Origin: Comamonadaceae bacterium
Lineage (GTDB): Bacteria; Pseudomonadota; Gammaproteobacteria; Burkholderiales; Burkholderiaceae_C
Assembly: GCA_947448745.1 (NCBI GenBank)
Contig: CANFOQ010000020.1
Coordinates: forward strand, 1-49,058
Reading direction: 5' to 3'
DNA: 49,058 nucleotides
Shown: positions 9,324 through 19,000 of the stretch, piece by piece
Layout: every line of letters begins with the position of its first letter
Position numbering within the stretch: position 1 is the stretch's first letter
Translations under genes and position numbers: made by a program
The notes under the pieces: model-generated
Seen by the model: the letters and a program-made list of their open reading frames with translations, nothing else
Databases searched by the model: none
What the model was told of the DNA's origin: nothing

Positions 9324-9787
9324 TCGCGGTGGTAAGGATGGTTGGCCAAAATCGACCACGCGCGGTAGAGCTGTTCCACCAACAAAACGCGCACCATGGC
9401 GTGTGGCAAGGTGAGGTCTGACAAGCTGATCAAGTCCTCGCCAGACTGCCGAATGGCCGGGTCAAAGCCATCAGGCCCGCCAATGATGAGGGCCACATCT
9501 TGGGCGTTGGCTTGCCATCCTAGCCAACGCTGAGACAAGGCCACGGTGGTCAGGCGTTGGCCCTTTTCATCCAACCAAACCCTGTGGCAGTCTTTGGGAA
9601 TCGTCGCGTCAATGCGGGCGCGTTCAGCCGCCCAAATTTGAGCGGTGGTGCGTGAGCCGCGCGGCTCGGTCTTGACGGTTTTCAGGGTGAGTTTGATGTC
9701 GGGTGGAAAGCGCTTGGCGTAATCGTCCCAGGCGGTTTGCGCCCAATTCGGCACCCGCAGTCCTACTGCAACCACCCACAGCCTCAT
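9320..9787 (-). CDS. rlmH: 23S rRNA (pseudouridine1915-N3)-methyltransferase RlmH
   Basis: SPOUT-class methyltransferase that methylates pseudouridine 1915 in helix 69 of 23S rRNA on assembled 70S ribosomes. The 155-residue length is typical. Visible are the N-terminal [15 protein letters not shown] strand, [10 protein letters not shown], the S-adenosylmethionine-binding knot [34 protein letters not shown], and the characteristic C-terminal HPYHRE. It overlaps rsfS upstream and maf downstream by four bases each, so the three are translationally coupled. rsfS-rlmH adjacency is common across bacteria and fits a shared ribosome-related role. Confidence 0.98.
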   Translation of the reverse strand: MRLWVVAVGLRVPNWAQTAWDDYAKRFPPDIKLTLKTVKTEPRGSRTTAQIWAAERARIDATIPKDCHRVWLDEKGQRLTTVALSQRWLGWQANAQDVALIIGGPDGFDPAIRQSGEDLISLSDLTLPHAMVRVLLVEQLYRAWSILANHPYHRE

Positions 9788-10416
9788 GCTTTGGAGGGTT
9801 TGCGAGGGGTTTTCTTCGCGGCAGGCTTGTTGATCGTGACTTTTTTCACGGTGGGTTTTGCCGAGGGCTTGACCGCTGATTTTGCGTGAGGCTTGGGTGA
9901 TGCCGCAGCTGTTTTGCTGGCGGGTTTGGCCGCACGCGGGCTGCTCCGAGGCGCAGATTTGGTGGCTGCTGTTTTGGCGCTGGTCTTTTTGGCGGCTTTT
10001 TTGGGCGGCTCGGGTTCAGGTTCTTTTTTCACCACGGCTTTGGGTTTGTCGGCACCGAGTTTGATGCGCACAGGTTTCTCGCCCCAAATTTCTTCCAAGT
10101 GGTAGTACTGCCGAATGGAGGGCTGCATGATGTGCACCACCACCGAACCGCAATCGACAATGATCCACTCGCCGTTTTCTTCGCCTTCGATGCGGGGTTT
10201 GCCAAATCCGGCTTCGCGCACTTCATCGCGCACACTGGCTGCCAAGGCTTTGGTTTGGCGGTTCGAGGTGCCGCAAGCAATGATGACCCGCTCGAACAAG
10301 GCCGACAAATGCTCGGTGTTGAAGGCTTGTATGTCTTGCGCCTTGATGTCTTCCAAACTGTCAACGATCACGCGTTGCAATTTTTGGACGTCTTTTTTTT
10401 CAGAAGCTTCGGTCAT
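9784..10416 (-). CDS. rsfS: Ribosomal silencing factor RsfS with long basic tail
   Basis: RsfS (YbeB/Iojap) binds L14 on the 50S subunit and blocks subunit joining during nutrient limitation. Residues 1-120 form the conserved domain: [56 protein letters not shown] and YYHLEEIWG. Typical family members end there at about 105-125 residues. This one continues for about 87 residues (124-210) of Lys/Ala/Pro/Ser-rich sequence resembling histone H1-like tails ([31 protein letters not shown]), presumably disordered and strongly positive. The start overlaps the nadD 3' end by 17 bases and its stop overlaps rlmH by four. Confidence 0.95.
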   Translation of the reverse strand: MTEASEKKDVQKLQRVIVDSLEDIKAQDIQAFNTEHLSALFERVIIACGTSNRQTKALAASVRDEVREAGFGKPRIEGEENGEWIIVDCGSVVVHIMQPSIRQYYHLEEIWGEKPVRIKLGADKPKAVVKKEPEPEPPKKAAKKTSAKTAATKSAPRSSPRAAKPASKTAAASPKPHAKSAVKPSAKPTVKKVTINKPAAKKTPRKPSKA

Positions 10417-11002
10417 GGTTGTCCAGGTAAAGATGGTTGTTTTGAATGTATTGAATGACAGACGGGCTGAGCCATGGGGTTAAGTCGCCACCCGTGCGGC
10501 AACGCTGTCGAATATCGGTGGCACTCAGCGGCATCAAAGGCATGTTCAAGTGCAGATGCTGTGGATTGTGCCATTCAGGCGAGGTGGCCTCCTCTGCGGC
10601 GTCCAAGGGCCGATCGGCAATGGCCAATTGAGCCCACGCCAAAATTTGCTGGCTTTGATGCCATTGCGCAAACCGCGTGGCTTGGTCCAAGCCCAACACC
10701 ACGAAAAATTCTGCACCCGCATAGCGTTCACGCAAAGCGGCCAAGGTGTCCACGGTGTAACTCGGCCCTTGGCGCTGCAACTCCATGTCATCCACCACCA
10801 CGTTCGGCACGGACTCAAACACCTTTTGACACATCGCCAACCGGTGATGGGCAGGTGTCAATGTGCGGGGCTTGTGCCAAGCATCGCCCGTGGGCACCAC
10901 ATGCAAGACATTCAAGGCCAGTTGTGACAAGGCCGCTTGGGCCAAGGCCACATGGGCGTTGTGCGGTGGGTCAAAGGCACCACCGAACAAGCCGATGCGC
11001 AA
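10400..11002 (-). CDS. nadD: Nicotinate-nucleotide adenylyltransferase NadD
   Basis: Transfers AMP from ATP to nicotinate mononucleotide in NAD synthesis. The nucleotidyltransferase signature GGAFDPPHNAHVALA is at residues 6-20, followed by VVPTGDAWHKP and LGLDQATRFAQWH; near the end is MPLMPLSATDIRQRC, matching the family's ISSTxIR element. The start is TTG at 11002, 17 bases after the hemF stop, because it places the glycine motif at the correct distance from the N terminus; there is no in-frame ATG upstream and the ribosome-binding site is weak. Length (200 residues) is normal. It forms part of the hemF-nadD-rsfS-rlmH run. Confidence 0.95.
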   Translation of the reverse strand: MRIGLFGGAFDPPHNAHVALAQAALSQLALNVLHVVPTGDAWHKPRTLTPAHHRLAMCQKVFESVPNVVVDDMELQRQGPSYTVDTLAALRERYAGAEFFVVLGLDQATRFAQWHQSQQILAWAQLAIADRPLDAAEEATSPEWHNPQHLHLNMPLMPLSATDIRQRCRTGGDLTPWLSPSVIQYIQNNHLYLDNHDRSF

Positions 11003-11019
11003 GGGCTTTGAATTGGTGC

Positions 11020-11937
11020 TCAGACCCAGTCTCTCGCTTGCAAGAAATAAGAGGTGAGCCGCTCTTCGGGTGTGCCAGGCGCAGGTTGGTGTTGGTAAGA
11101 CCAGCTGACCAAAGAAGGCATGGACAACAAAATGGATTCGGTGCGGCCACCAGACTGCAAGCCAAAGTGCGTGCCCCGGTCCCAGACCAAGTTGAACTCG
11201 ACATAGCGACCGCGCCGGTAGAGCTGATGCTCGCGCTCGCGCTCGCCATAGGCCATGTCTTGACGCTTCTTGACGATGGGCAAATAGGCTTCCAAGAAAT
11301 GGTCGCCCACGCTTTGCATCATGCCAAAGCTTTTCTCGAAACCCAGCTCTGAAAAATCATCGTAAAAAATGCCACCAATACCGCGTGGTTCGTTGCGGTG
11401 TTTCAAATAGAAATACTCGTCGCACCATTTTTTGAAACGGGGATACAGCTGGTGATCGAAACCATCCAATGATTGCTTGCAGACACTGTGAAAGTGGACA
11501 GCGTCTTCATCAAAGCCGTAATAAGGCGTCAAGTCCATGCCGCCGCCAAACCAGGCCACCGGTTCACCTTGGGCCGGTTTGGCCAACAAAGCACGCACGT
11601 TCATGTGCACTGTGGGCACATAAGGATTGCGGGGATGGAACACCAAGGACACGCCCATGGCTTCGAAGGCCGAACCACTGAGTTCGGGCCGGTGCTGCGT
11701 GGCAGAAGGCGGCAATTGGGGTCCGGTGACATGCGAGAAACCGCAGCCAGCACGCTCGAACACCGCGCCCTGCTCCATGATTTTGGTGATGCCGTTGCCT
11801 TGCAGCATCTCGCCGGGTGGTTTTTCCCAGGCATCCGAAATGAAGCTGCCTTGCCCATCAAGCTCAGCCAAGGCCGTGGTGATGCGGTGCTGCAAATCGA
11901 TCAAATACGTGCGAACAGGTTCAAAGGCTGGCGTCAT
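11020..11937 (-). CDS. hemF: Oxygen-dependent coproporphyrinogen III oxidase HemF
   Basis: Cytosolic enzyme that uses O2 to decarboxylate two propionates of coproporphyrinogen III in heme synthesis. The 305-residue length is typical. Diagnostic segments are [92 protein letters not shown] (in pieces) and [15 protein letters not shown]. The gene lies 14 bases downstream of purD and 17 upstream of nadD, in one co-directional run. An oxygen-dependent enzyme indicates aerobic growth capacity; no hemN appears in the window. Confidence 0.98.
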   Translation of the reverse strand: MTPAFEPVRTYLIDLQHRITTALAELDGQGSFISDAWEKPPGEMLQGNGITKIMEQGAVFERAGCGFSHVTGPQLPPSATQHRPELSGSAFEAMGVSLVFHPRNPYVPTVHMNVRALLAKPAQGEPVAWFGGGMDLTPYYGFDEDAVHFHSVCKQSLDGFDHQLYPRFKKWCDEYFYLKHRNEPRGIGGIFYDDFSELGFEKSFGMMQSVGDHFLEAYLPIVKKRQDMAYGEREREHQLYRRGRYVEFNLVWDRGTHFGLQSGGRTESILLSMPSLVSWSYQHQPAPGTPEERLTSYFLQARDWV

Positions 11938-11951
11938 TCAAGCTCCCTTGT

Positions 11952-13241
11952 TTATTTGCGCACCGCGCGGTGGCCAATGTCGCGACGGTATTGCATGCCG
12001 TCAAAGTGAATCGCATCCACCACTTCATAAGCATGAACCTGGGCTTGGCGCACCGTGTCGCCCAAGGCGGTCACACACAACACACGGCCGCCGTTGCTCA
12101 CAATTTGTTTGTCCACCACTTGCGTGGCCGCGTGAAACACCATCACCGCGTCTTGATCAGCAGACAAGCCTTGGATGGCGTCGCCCTTGCGCGGCGTGCT
12201 GGGGTAGTTGGCTGCGGCCAGCACCACGCCCAGAGCAAACCGGCGGTCCCAATGCAGCTCCACCTTGGTCAGCGCAGCTGGATCGGTGTCGGTGGCGCTC
12301 AACAAGGCTTCCAGCAAATCGCTTTTCAAGCGCATCAAGATGGGCTGGGTTTCCGGGTCGCCCATGCGGCAGTTGAACTCGAGCACCTTGAGTTGGCCTT
12401 GCGGGCCAATCATCAAGCCGGCGTACAAAAAGCCGGTGTAGGGAATGCCATCGGCTTGCATGCCCTTGAGGGTGGGTTGAATCACCTCGCGCATCACCCG
12501 CGCATGGATTTCAGGCGTGACCACGGGTGCCGGCGAGTAAGCACCCATGCCACCCGTGTTGGGACCTTGGTCGTTGTCCAGCAAACGCTTGTGGTCCTGC
12601 GAAGTGGCCAAAGGCACTGCCACCAAGCCATGGGCGATCACCATGAAACTGGCTTCTTCGCCGTCTAAAAATTCTTCAATCACCACCCGGGCTCGGCCCG
12701 CGTTGTGTTGCACACCCAAGCTGTTGTCAAGCAACATGTTGTCGATGGCGGCATGGGCTTCTTCAAGCGTGGTGGCCACGACCACGCCCTTGCCCGCGGC
12801 CAAGCCATCGGCTTTGACCACGATGGGTGCACCGTGCTGATTCACGTAGGCATGGGCCAAGGCCGCATCTTCAAAGGCTTGGTATTGGGCGGTGGGAATG
12901 CCATGGCGCTCCATGAAGGCCTTGGAAAATGCTTTGGAACTCTCCAGTTGAGCGGCAGCTTGGGTGGGGCCAAAGATGCGCAAGCCGTGGGCGCGGAACT
13001 CATCAACCACGCCTGCTGCCAAGGGCGCTTCAGGGCCGACCACGGTGAGGCCAATGTCGTTGTGTTGCGCCCATTCACGCAAAGCCACCACGTCGGTGAG
13101 GTTCACCACCTGGAGGTTTTTGTCGCGCCCTACACCTGCATTGCCTGGGGCCACATAAACCATTTGCACATGTGGCGATTGGGTGAGTTTCCAAGCCAGT
13201 GCGTGTTCGCGTCCGCCCGCGCCAATGACCAACACTTTCAT
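11952..13241 (-). CDS. purD: Phosphoribosylamine-glycine ligase PurD
   Basis: ATP-grasp ligase that joins glycine to 5-phosphoribosylamine, the second step of de novo purine synthesis. Over 429 residues it shows the N-terminal [42 protein letters not shown], the grasp loop [53 protein letters not shown] and the metal/ADP site [12 protein letters not shown]. The ATG overlaps the yebC stop by four bases. All catalytic motifs are intact and the length is normal. Confidence 0.98.
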   Translation of the reverse strand: MKVLVIGAGGREHALAWKLTQSPHVQMVYVAPGNAGVGRDKNLQVVNLTDVVALREWAQHNDIGLTVVGPEAPLAAGVVDEFRAHGLRIFGPTQAAAQLESSKAFSKAFMERHGIPTAQYQAFEDAALAHAYVNQHGAPIVVKADGLAAGKGVVVATTLEEAHAAIDNMLLDNSLGVQHNAGRARVVIEEFLDGEEASFMVIAHGLVAVPLATSQDHKRLLDNDQGPNTGGMGAYSPAPVVTPEIHARVMREVIQPTLKGMQADGIPYTGFLYAGLMIGPQGQLKVLEFNCRMGDPETQPILMRLKSDLLEALLSATDTDPAALTKVELHWDRRFALGVVLAAANYPSTPRKGDAIQGLSADQDAVMVFHAATQVVDKQIVSNGGRVLCVTALGDTVRQAQVHAYEVVDAIHFDGMQYRRDIGHRAVRK

Positions 13242-13957
13242 AGCGCGGCGTTGTGATAGACCTCTTGCACATCGTCGAGTTCTTCAAGTGCATCCAAGAT
13301 TTTTTGCATCTTCACCTGATCTTCTTCACTCAACTCGATGGTGTTTTCTGCACGGTAAGTCACTTCAGCCATGCCAGCCGCCAGCCCAGCCTGATCCAGC
13401 GCTGCTTTCACAGCTTCGAAGTCGGTGGGTTGTGTCAGCACCTCGATGGCACCTTCGTCATCTGTCAGCACGTCTTCAGCGCCGGCTTCCAAGGCCACTT
13501 CCATGACCTTGTCTTCGGAGGTGCCGGGCGCCAAAATGATTTGACCGCAGTGCTTGAATTGAAAAGCCACCGAGCCTTCGGTGCCCATGTTGCCGCCGTG
13601 TTTGCTCAGAGCGTGTCGCACCTCGGCCACGGTGCGCACTTTGTTGTCGGTCATGGTGTCGACCATGAGGGCCACACCACCAATGCCATAGCCTTCGTAA
13701 CGAATTTCTTCGTACTGAACGCCTTCCAAATTGCCTGTGGCTTTGTCGATGTTGCGTTTGATGGTGTCGGCCGGCATGTTGGCCGCTTTGGCTTTTTCCA
13801 CCGCCATGCGCAAGCGCGGATTGGTGTCTAAATCACCGCCGCCCAAGCGGGCCGCGACCATGATTTCACGGATGACCCGCGTCCACACCTTGCCTCTTTT
13901 TTCGTCCTGGCGCCCTTTGCGGTGCTGGATGTTCGCCCATTTGCTGTGTCCTGCCAC
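13238..13957 (-). CDS. yebC: YebC/PmpR-family regulator (TACO1-like)
   Basis: Member of the YebC/TACO1 family. Members have been described as DNA-binding transcriptional regulators and, more recently, as factors easing translation of difficult nascent chains; which applies here cannot be told from sequence. GTG at 13957 gives the canonical N terminus [18 protein letters not shown], two bases after the clpA stop and with GAGG upstream. Other conserved pieces are RKSKAANMP-type [52 protein letters not shown] and a GSVAFQF segment. The 239-residue length is normal. Confidence 0.94.
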   Translation of the reverse strand: MAGHSKWANIQHRKGRQDEKRGKVWTRVIREIMVAARLGGGDLDTNPRLRMAVEKAKAANMPADTIKRNIDKATGNLEGVQYEEIRYEGYGIGGVALMVDTMTDNKVRTVAEVRHALSKHGGNMGTEGSVAFQFKHCGQIILAPGTSEDKVMEVALEAGAEDVLTDDEGAIEVLTQPTDFEAVKAALDQAGLAAGMAEVTYRAENTIELSEEDQVKMQKILDALEELDDVQEVYHNAAL

Positions 13958-13959
13958 GA

Positions 13960-16287
13960 TCAACTGGCCTCTGCTTCTTCGGGTTCTGCGGGCTCGGACT
14001 TGGAAGAGCGAGATTCTTTCTTAGGCAACGGTTGGATGTCGAGTTGAACCTCTTCTTTGTCGTCCAAACTGACCGTCAAGCGACCGCCTTCGGTCAGGCG
14101 ACCAAACAAGAGTTCGTCGGCCAAGGCCTTGCGAATCGTGTCTTGAATCAGGCGTTGCATGGGGCGAGCGCCCATGAGCGGATCGAAGCCTTTTTTCGCC
14201 AAATGTTTGCGCAAGTCGTCGGTGAAGGTGACCTCGACTTTTTTCTCGGCCAACTGGGTTTCGAGTTGCAACAAGAACTTGTCAACGACGCGCATGATGA
14301 CGATTTCGTCCAGCGGCTTGAAGCTGACAGTGGCATCCAAGCGGTTGCGGAACTCGGGCGTGAACAGGCGTTTGATGTCGGCCAGTTCGTCGCCGGGTTC
14401 ACGGGCATTGGTGAAGCCGATGGTGGACTTGTTCATGGTTTCGGCACCCGCATTGGTGGTCATGATGATGATCACGTTGCGGAAGTCGGCTTTGCGGCCA
14501 TTGTTGTCGGTCAGCGTACCGTGGTCCATCACCTGCAACAAGACGTTGAAGATGTCGGGATGGGCTTTTTCAATCTCATCAAGCAAGAGCACCGAATGCG
14601 GTTTTTTGGTGATGGCTTCGGTGAGCAAACCACCTTGGTCAAAGCCCACATAGCCGGGAGGCGCACCAATCAGGCGACTGACGGCATGACGCTCCATGTA
14701 CTCGGACATGTCAAACCTCAACAGGTCAATGCCCAAGATGTAAGCGAGTTGTTTGGCGGCTTCGGTTTTGCCAACACCGGTGGGGCCGCTGAACAAGAAC
14801 GCGCCAATCGGCTTGTCGGATTTGCCCAAGCCTGAACGGGCCATCTTCACCGCCGAGGCCAACACTTCCAAGGCCTTGTCTTGACCGAACACCACGCTCT
14901 TCAAATCGCGTTCCAGGGTTTGCAATTTGCCGCGATCGTCATTCGAGACACTGGCGGGCGGAATGCGGGCAATCTTGGCCACGATGTCTTCAATTTCAGT
15001 CTTGCTGATGGTTTTCTTGCGTTTGGAGGCCGGCAAGATCCGTTGCGCAGCACCTGCCTCGTCAATCACATCGATGGCTTTGTCGGGCAAGTGCCGGTCA
15101 TTGATGTATTTGGCGCTCAACTCGGCGGCCGCTTGCAAGGCAGCCACGGCGTATTTCACGCTGTGGTGTTCTTCGAAGCGCGACTTCAAACCTTTCAAAA
15201 TATCAACGGTTTGTTCGATGGTGGGTTCAACCACATCGACTTTTTGGAAGCGACGGCTGAGGGCCGCGTCTTTCTCAAAAATGCCCCGGTACTCGGTGAA
15301 GGTGGTGGCACCAATGCACTTGAGTTGCCCGCTGGACAACGCAGGCTTGAGCAAATTGGAGGCGTCCAAGGTGCCACCAGAGGCCGCACCAGCGCCGATG
15401 AGGGTGTGGATTTCATCGATGAACAAAACCGCATTGGGTTTGTCTTTCAAGGACTTCAAAACGCCCTTCAAGCGCTGCTCGAAGTCGCCTCGGTATTTCG
15501 TGCCGGCCAGCAAAGCGCCCATGTCCAGCGAATACACCACGGCCTCAGCCAAAATTTCAGGCACGTCTTTTTGGGTGATGCGCCAGGCCAAGCCCTCTGC
15601 AATCGCGGTCTTGCCCACGCCGGCCTCACCCACCAACAGCGGATTGTTTTTGCGGCGACGGCACAGAATTTGGATGGTGCGCTCGACTTCGTATTCACGG
15701 CCAATCAGGGGGTCGATCTTGCCGTCTTTGGCCAGTTGGTTCAGGTTTTGGGTGAACTGCTCCAGCGGCGAAGCTTTTTCAGATTTCTCTGTGGCTTCTT
15801 CGCTTTCGGGTGCAGAAGATTCATTGCTTTTGGCGGGCTCTTGCGGATCGCTTTTCTTGATGCCGTGGGCGATGTAATTCACCACGTCCAAGCGGGTCAC
15901 GCCTTGTTGGTGCAAGTAGTAAACAGCGTGGGAGTCTTTCTCGCCAAAGATGGCCACCAACACATTGGCACCCGTGACTTCTTTTTTGCCATTGCCGGTG
16001 GACTGCACATGCATGATGGCGCGCTGAATGACCCGCTGGAAACCCAATGTGGGCTGGGTGTCGACTTCGTCACTACCGGCCACTTGAGGTGTGTTGTCTT
16101 TGATGAAATTTGACAAAGATTTGCGTAAATCATCAATATTGGCAGAACAGGCACGCAAAACTTCGGCGGCGCTGGGGTTGTCGAGCAAAGCCAACAACAG
16201 GTGTTCGACGGTGATGAATTCATGACGCTGCTGTCTGGCTTCGACAAAGGCCATGTGCAAGCTGACTTCAAGTTCTTGGGCAATCAT
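13960..16287 (-). CDS. clpA: ATP-dependent Clp protease ATPase subunit ClpA
   Basis: Hexameric AAA+ unfoldase that feeds substrates to ClpP. The 775-residue chain has an N-terminal Clp repeat domain (residues 1-145, [15 protein letters not shown]), a charged linker rich in Glu and Ser (about 150-175), the D1 module with Walker A GEAGVGKT and Walker [11 protein letters not shown], and the D2 module with Walker [28 protein letters not shown] (pore loop region), Walker [14 protein letters not shown], and the ClpP-interacting loop in the IGF position ([12 protein letters not shown]). The tail is Glu/Ser-rich. clpS lies 54 bases upstream; yebC follows two bases after its stop. Confidence 0.98.
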   Translation of the reverse strand: MIAQELEVSLHMAFVEARQQRHEFITVEHLLLALLDNPSAAEVLRACSANIDDLRKSLSNFIKDNTPQVAGSDEVDTQPTLGFQRVIQRAIMHVQSTGNGKKEVTGANVLVAIFGEKDSHAVYYLHQQGVTRLDVVNYIAHGIKKSDPQEPAKSNESSAPESEEATEKSEKASPLEQFTQNLNQLAKDGKIDPLIGREYEVERTIQILCRRRKNNPLLVGEAGVGKTAIAEGLAWRITQKDVPEILAEAVVYSLDMGALLAGTKYRGDFEQRLKGVLKSLKDKPNAVLFIDEIHTLIGAGAASGGTLDASNLLKPALSSGQLKCIGATTFTEYRGIFEKDAALSRRFQKVDVVEPTIEQTVDILKGLKSRFEEHHSVKYAVAALQAAAELSAKYINDRHLPDKAIDVIDEAGAAQRILPASKRKKTISKTEIEDIVAKIARIPPASVSNDDRGKLQTLERDLKSVVFGQDKALEVLASAVKMARSGLGKSDKPIGAFLFSGPTGVGKTEAAKQLAYILGIDLLRFDMSEYMERHAVSRLIGAPPGYVGFDQGGLLTEAITKKPHSVLLLDEIEKAHPDIFNVLLQVMDHGTLTDNNGRKADFRNVIIIMTTNAGAETMNKSTIGFTNAREPGDELADIKRLFTPEFRNRLDATVSFKPLDEIVIMRVVDKFLLQLETQLAEKKVEVTFTDDLRKHLAKKGFDPLMGARPMQRLIQDTIRKALADELLFGRLTEGGRLTVSLDDKEEVQLDIQPLPKKESRSSKSEPAEPEEAEAS

Positions 16288-16341
16288 GATTTCTTCCTTG
16301 GGGCGTGCTTGGGGTCAACTGTATATGGAAACAATGGGCGT

Positions 16342-16689
16342 TTATTCAACGGGTTCACTCAAACATTGCAGGGGATGACCGGCTTCATGGGCCGCGTCTT
16401 GCACCTGATCGACTTTGGTGGCCGCAACGTCTTTGGAGTAAACGCCGCAAACACCTTTGCCATCCAGGTGGATCTTCAACATGATTTGGGTGGCCGCTTC
16501 GCGGTCTTTGCTGAAAAACTCCTGCAACACCCGCACCACAAACTCCATGGGCGTGAAGTCGTCGTTGAGCATCACCACTTGGTACATCTGCGGTGGTTGG
16601 GTCCGCTGGGTGCGGCGCTCTAAAACAACTGAATCACCATCTGAAATCTGGGTTGACGGAACAACGGGCTTGGGTGATTTGGTTGGCAT
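16342..16689 (-). CDS. clpS: ATP-dependent Clp protease adaptor ClpS
   Basis: Adaptor that delivers N-degron substrates to ClpA. The 115-residue protein has a flexible N-terminal extension (about 35 residues, Pro/Thr/Ser-rich) followed by the core [20 protein letters not shown], where Asn and the two Asp residues bind the N-terminal residue of substrates, then [22 protein letters not shown] and [12 protein letters not shown]. It is followed by clpA in the standard order, so its job as ClpA adaptor is supported by context. It diverges from the cold-shock gene across an A+T-rich intergenic region. Confidence 0.97.
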   Translation of the reverse strand: MPTKSPKPVVPSTQISDGDSVVLERRTQRTQPPQMYQVVMLNDDFTPMEFVVRVLQEFFSKDREAATQIMLKIHLDGKGVCGVYSKDVAATKVDQVQDAAHEAGHPLQCLSEPVE

Positions 16690-16764
16690 GGATTCATTCT
16701 ATCGACCTGAACATGTACACGGTTTCAGGTCTTGAATTGTCAGAAAAAGTTAAAAAATAAGTAA

Positions 16765-16780
16765 GTAAATAGTACTTTAC
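16765..16780. promoter_or_regulatory. Inverted repeat in the clpS-csp intergenic region
   Basis: The 173-base divergent spacer 16690-16862 is strikingly A+T-rich compared with its neighbours. It contains a short inverted repeat GTAAA-N6-TTTAC at 16765-16780 and a second weak one, CATAC...GTATG, at 16812-16836. The second lies in what would be the 5' leader of the cold-shock gene. These could be a dimeric regulator site and an mRNA leader element, but in such A+T-rich DNA chance occurrence is quite possible. Confidence 0.3.
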
Positions 16781-16862
16781 AAAATCTTGTTTCTGGTTTT
16801 TAATTTAAAAACATACATTTTTAAAAGAAAAGTATGCATTATTAATCAATGGAGAACTCGAC

Positions 16863-17168
16863 ATGGCTTTCGGTATTGTGAAATGGTTTAACAACCACAA
16901 GGGCTTTGGTTTTATCGAATCATCTGAAATTGGCAAAGATGTGTTCGCGCATTTCAGTGAGGTCGACATGATGGGCTTCAAAACCCTTCAACAAGGGGCC
17001 AGTGTGGTCTATGAACCCTTGGAAGGGCCGCGAGGATGGATGGCCAAGAACATCAGGGTGATCGCCGCACCGGCCATGGAACCCTTGGATGCTGAGATCC
17101 AAACACAACGGGGTTCTCGTTTGAGAACCCCGCAATTTCGCGCCAACTTGATGGCTCAAAGCGCCTGA
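16863..17168 (+). CDS. Cold-shock domain protein with C-terminal extension
   Basis: CspA-family single-stranded nucleic-acid binder and RNA chaperone. The beta-barrel occupies residues 1-68, with RNP1 KGFGFIE and RNP2 VFAHF, start ATG preceded by GGAGA at 16851-16855. Ordinary Csp proteins stop at about 67-70 residues; this one has 101, the extra 33 being unlike the fold and containing REST-like LRTPQFRANLM. The DNA for that tail holds a perfect 9-bp hairpin (17110-17118 with 17123-17131, loop gttt) and the stop codon is inside a second one (17162-17167 with 17172-17177). Its long A+T-rich leader fits post-transcriptional control, as known for cspA genes. It converges with icd. Confidence 0.9.
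   Translation: MAFGIVKWFNNHKGFGFIESSEIGKDVFAHFSEVDMMGFKTLQQGASVVYEPLEGPRGWMAKNIRVIAAPAMEPLDAEIQTQRGSRLRTPQFRANLMAQSA
17110..17131. other. Perfect 9-bp hairpin inside the csp coding region
   Basis: ggggttctc (17110-17118), loop gttt, gagaacccc (17123-17131). The stem is terminator-strength but is followed by gcaattt rather than a clean run of T. It lies within the codons for the C-terminal extension of the cold-shock protein, about 37 bases before the stop. It might be an intragenic attenuator or an mRNA 3' stabiliser; a role is not proven. Confidence 0.6.
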
Positions 17169-17183
17169 CAACAGGCGATTGGC

Positions 17184-18437
17184 TTACATGTGCTCGATCA
17201 TCACCTGACCAAAGCCTGAACAGCTCACCTGGGTGGCACCATCCATCAGTCGTGCAAAGTCATAGGTGACTTTGCGGCTGAGGATGGATTTCTCCATGGA
17301 CGAAATGATCAGGTCGGCAGCTTCTTTCCAGCCCATGTGGCGCAGCATCATTTCTGCCGACAAGATTTCAGAACCGGGGTTCACATAGTCTTTGCCAGCA
17401 TATTTGGGGGCTGTGCCGTGGGTCGCCTCAAAACAAGCCACGGAATCGGACAAATTGGCACCAGGGGCGATGCCAATGCCACCGACTTGAGCAGCCAAGG
17501 CGTCTGACACGTAGTCACCGTTCAAGTTCAAGGTGGCAATCACGCTGTACTCGGCGGGGCGCAACAAAATTTGCTGCAAGAAGGCATCCGCAATGCTGTC
17601 CTTGACGATGATTTCTCTGCCCGTGCGCGGGTTGTTGAATTTGCACCAAGGGCCGCCGTCAATGAGTTGGGCACCAAATTCTTTTTGGGCCAAGGCGTAG
17701 GACCAATCACGGAAACCACCTTCGGTGTATTTCATGATGTTGCCCTTGTGCACGATGGTCACATTGGGCTTGTCATTGTCGATGGCGTACTGAATGGCTT
17801 TGCGCACCAAACGCTCGGTGCCTTCACGCGACACGGGCTTGATGCCAATGCCAGAGGTGTTGGGGAAGCGAATTTTCGTCACACCCATTTCTTCGATCAA
17901 GAATTTGATGAGCTTTTTGGCTTTGTCGCTTTCAGCTTCATATTCGATGCCCGCGTAGATGTCTTCCGAGTTCTCGCGGAAGATCACCATGTTGGTTTTT
18001 TCAGGCTCTTTCAAGGGTGAAGGCACGCCCTTGAAATACTGAACTGGGCGCAAGCAGACGTAAAGATCAAGCTCTTGACGCAAGGCCACGTTCAAGGAGC
18101 GGATGCCACCGCCCACTGGGGTGGTGAGCGGGCCTTTGATGGAGACCACATACTCTTTCAGGGCCGCCAAAGTTTCTTCGGGCAACCACACATCGGGGCC
18201 GTAAATTTGGGTGGATTTTTCACCGGCATACACCTCCATCCAGTGGATTTGGCGCTTGCCGCCATAGGCTTTGGCCACGGCGGCGTCCACCACTTTGAGC
18301 ATCACAGGAGTGATGTCCAAACCTGTGCCGTCACCTTCAATATAAGGAATGATGGGCTGGTCGGGGACGGTCAACGACATGTCTTTGTTGACGACGATTT
18401 TTTCGCCCTGGGCGGGCACCTTGATATGCTGGTACAA
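17184..18437 (-). CDS. icd: NADP-dependent isocitrate dehydrogenase Icd
   Basis: TCA-cycle enzyme converting isocitrate to 2-oxoglutarate with NADP+. The 417-residue length and motifs match the E. coli type: [17 protein letters not shown], the substrate loop [19 protein letters not shown] with the serine that is phosphorylated by AceK in enterics, [48 protein letters not shown] and [14 protein letters not shown]. The start is TTG at 18437 with GGAGA seven bases upstream; there is no ATG nearby and the next residues [12 protein letters not shown] are the normal N terminus. It is a single-gene unit convergent with the cold-shock gene. Confidence 0.97.
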   Translation of the reverse strand: MYQHIKVPAQGEKIVVNKDMSLTVPDQPIIPYIEGDGTGLDITPVMLKVVDAAVAKAYGGKRQIHWMEVYAGEKSTQIYGPDVWLPEETLAALKEYVVSIKGPLTTPVGGGIRSLNVALRQELDLYVCLRPVQYFKGVPSPLKEPEKTNMVIFRENSEDIYAGIEYEAESDKAKKLIKFLIEEMGVTKIRFPNTSGIGIKPVSREGTERLVRKAIQYAIDNDKPNVTIVHKGNIMKYTEGGFRDWSYALAQKEFGAQLIDGGPWCKFNNPRTGREIIVKDSIADAFLQQILLRPAEYSVIATLNLNGDYVSDALAAQVGGIGIAPGANLSDSVACFEATHGTAPKYAGKDYVNPGSEILSAEMMLRHMGWKEAADLIISSMEKSILSRKVTYDFARLMDGATQVSCSGFGQVMIEHM

Positions 18438-18517
18438 GTGAGAATCTCCAGAAAAATAAACAGAGGGCTTTGAACAACCCCTTTGTTTTCATTCTAACCA
18501 TCGACCCTGACCCGACC

Positions 18518-18958
18518 ATGACTCGAATTGCCCTCAGCCTCTGGCTTGTTTGCTTCTCTTTATCCGCTTGGCCGCAACAAGCCCAAACCCAGTTGCCGCG
18601 CGTCACCTTGCAGGCGGGCCTGTTTCAGATCGATGCCCAAGTGGCTGCCACACCAGCCCAGCGCGAAATTGGACTCATGTTTCGCCAGGACATGGCCCCA
18701 CACGAAGGCATGGTCTTCGTTTTCGAACAAGCCTCCAAGCAGTGCTTCTGGATGAAAAACACCTTGTTGCCGCTCACCGCTGCTTTTGTGGACGAGGACG
18801 GCACGATCGTGAATTTGGCCGACATGAAGCCCCAAACCACCGATTCCCATTGTTCCGACAAGCCCGTGCGTTTCGTGCTGGAGATGAATCAGGGTTGGTT
18901 TGCCAAGAAGAACATCAAAAAGGGCTTCAAGCTGAAGGGGCCCTTGTTCAAGGGCTAA
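18518..18958 (+). CDS. DUF192 family secreted protein
   Basis: Exported protein of the DUF192 family, whose biochemical role is not established. ATG at 18518 gives MTRIALSLWLVCFSLSAWPQQAQTQ, a signal peptide with likely cleavage after the Ala/Gln-rich region; the upstream in-frame ATG at 18470 would bury it. The mature domain (about residues 30-146) carries the family landmarks QREIGLMFRQDM, GMVFVFE, CFWMKNTLLPLTAAFVDEDG and VRFVLEMNQGWF. It diverges from icd (start codons about 80 bases apart) and converges with xseA. Confidence 0.88.
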   Translation: MTRIALSLWLVCFSLSAWPQQAQTQLPRVTLQAGLFQIDAQVAATPAQREIGLMFRQDMAPHEGMVFVFEQASKQCFWMKNTLLPLTAAFVDEDGTIVNLADMKPQTTDSHCSDKPVRFVLEMNQGWFAKKNIKKGFKLKGPLFKG

Positions 18959-19000
18959 GCTCAACGGCTTCAAGGCCCATCTTTCAGCTTCGGCAACACC

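Noticed and set aside
14881-16113. A 410-codon open frame on the plus strand opposite clpA
   Set aside because: It lies fully antisense to a strongly conserved gene with all ClpA motifs; high G+C and codon-position bias of clpA make long antisense frames expected. The translation shows no domain-like pattern.
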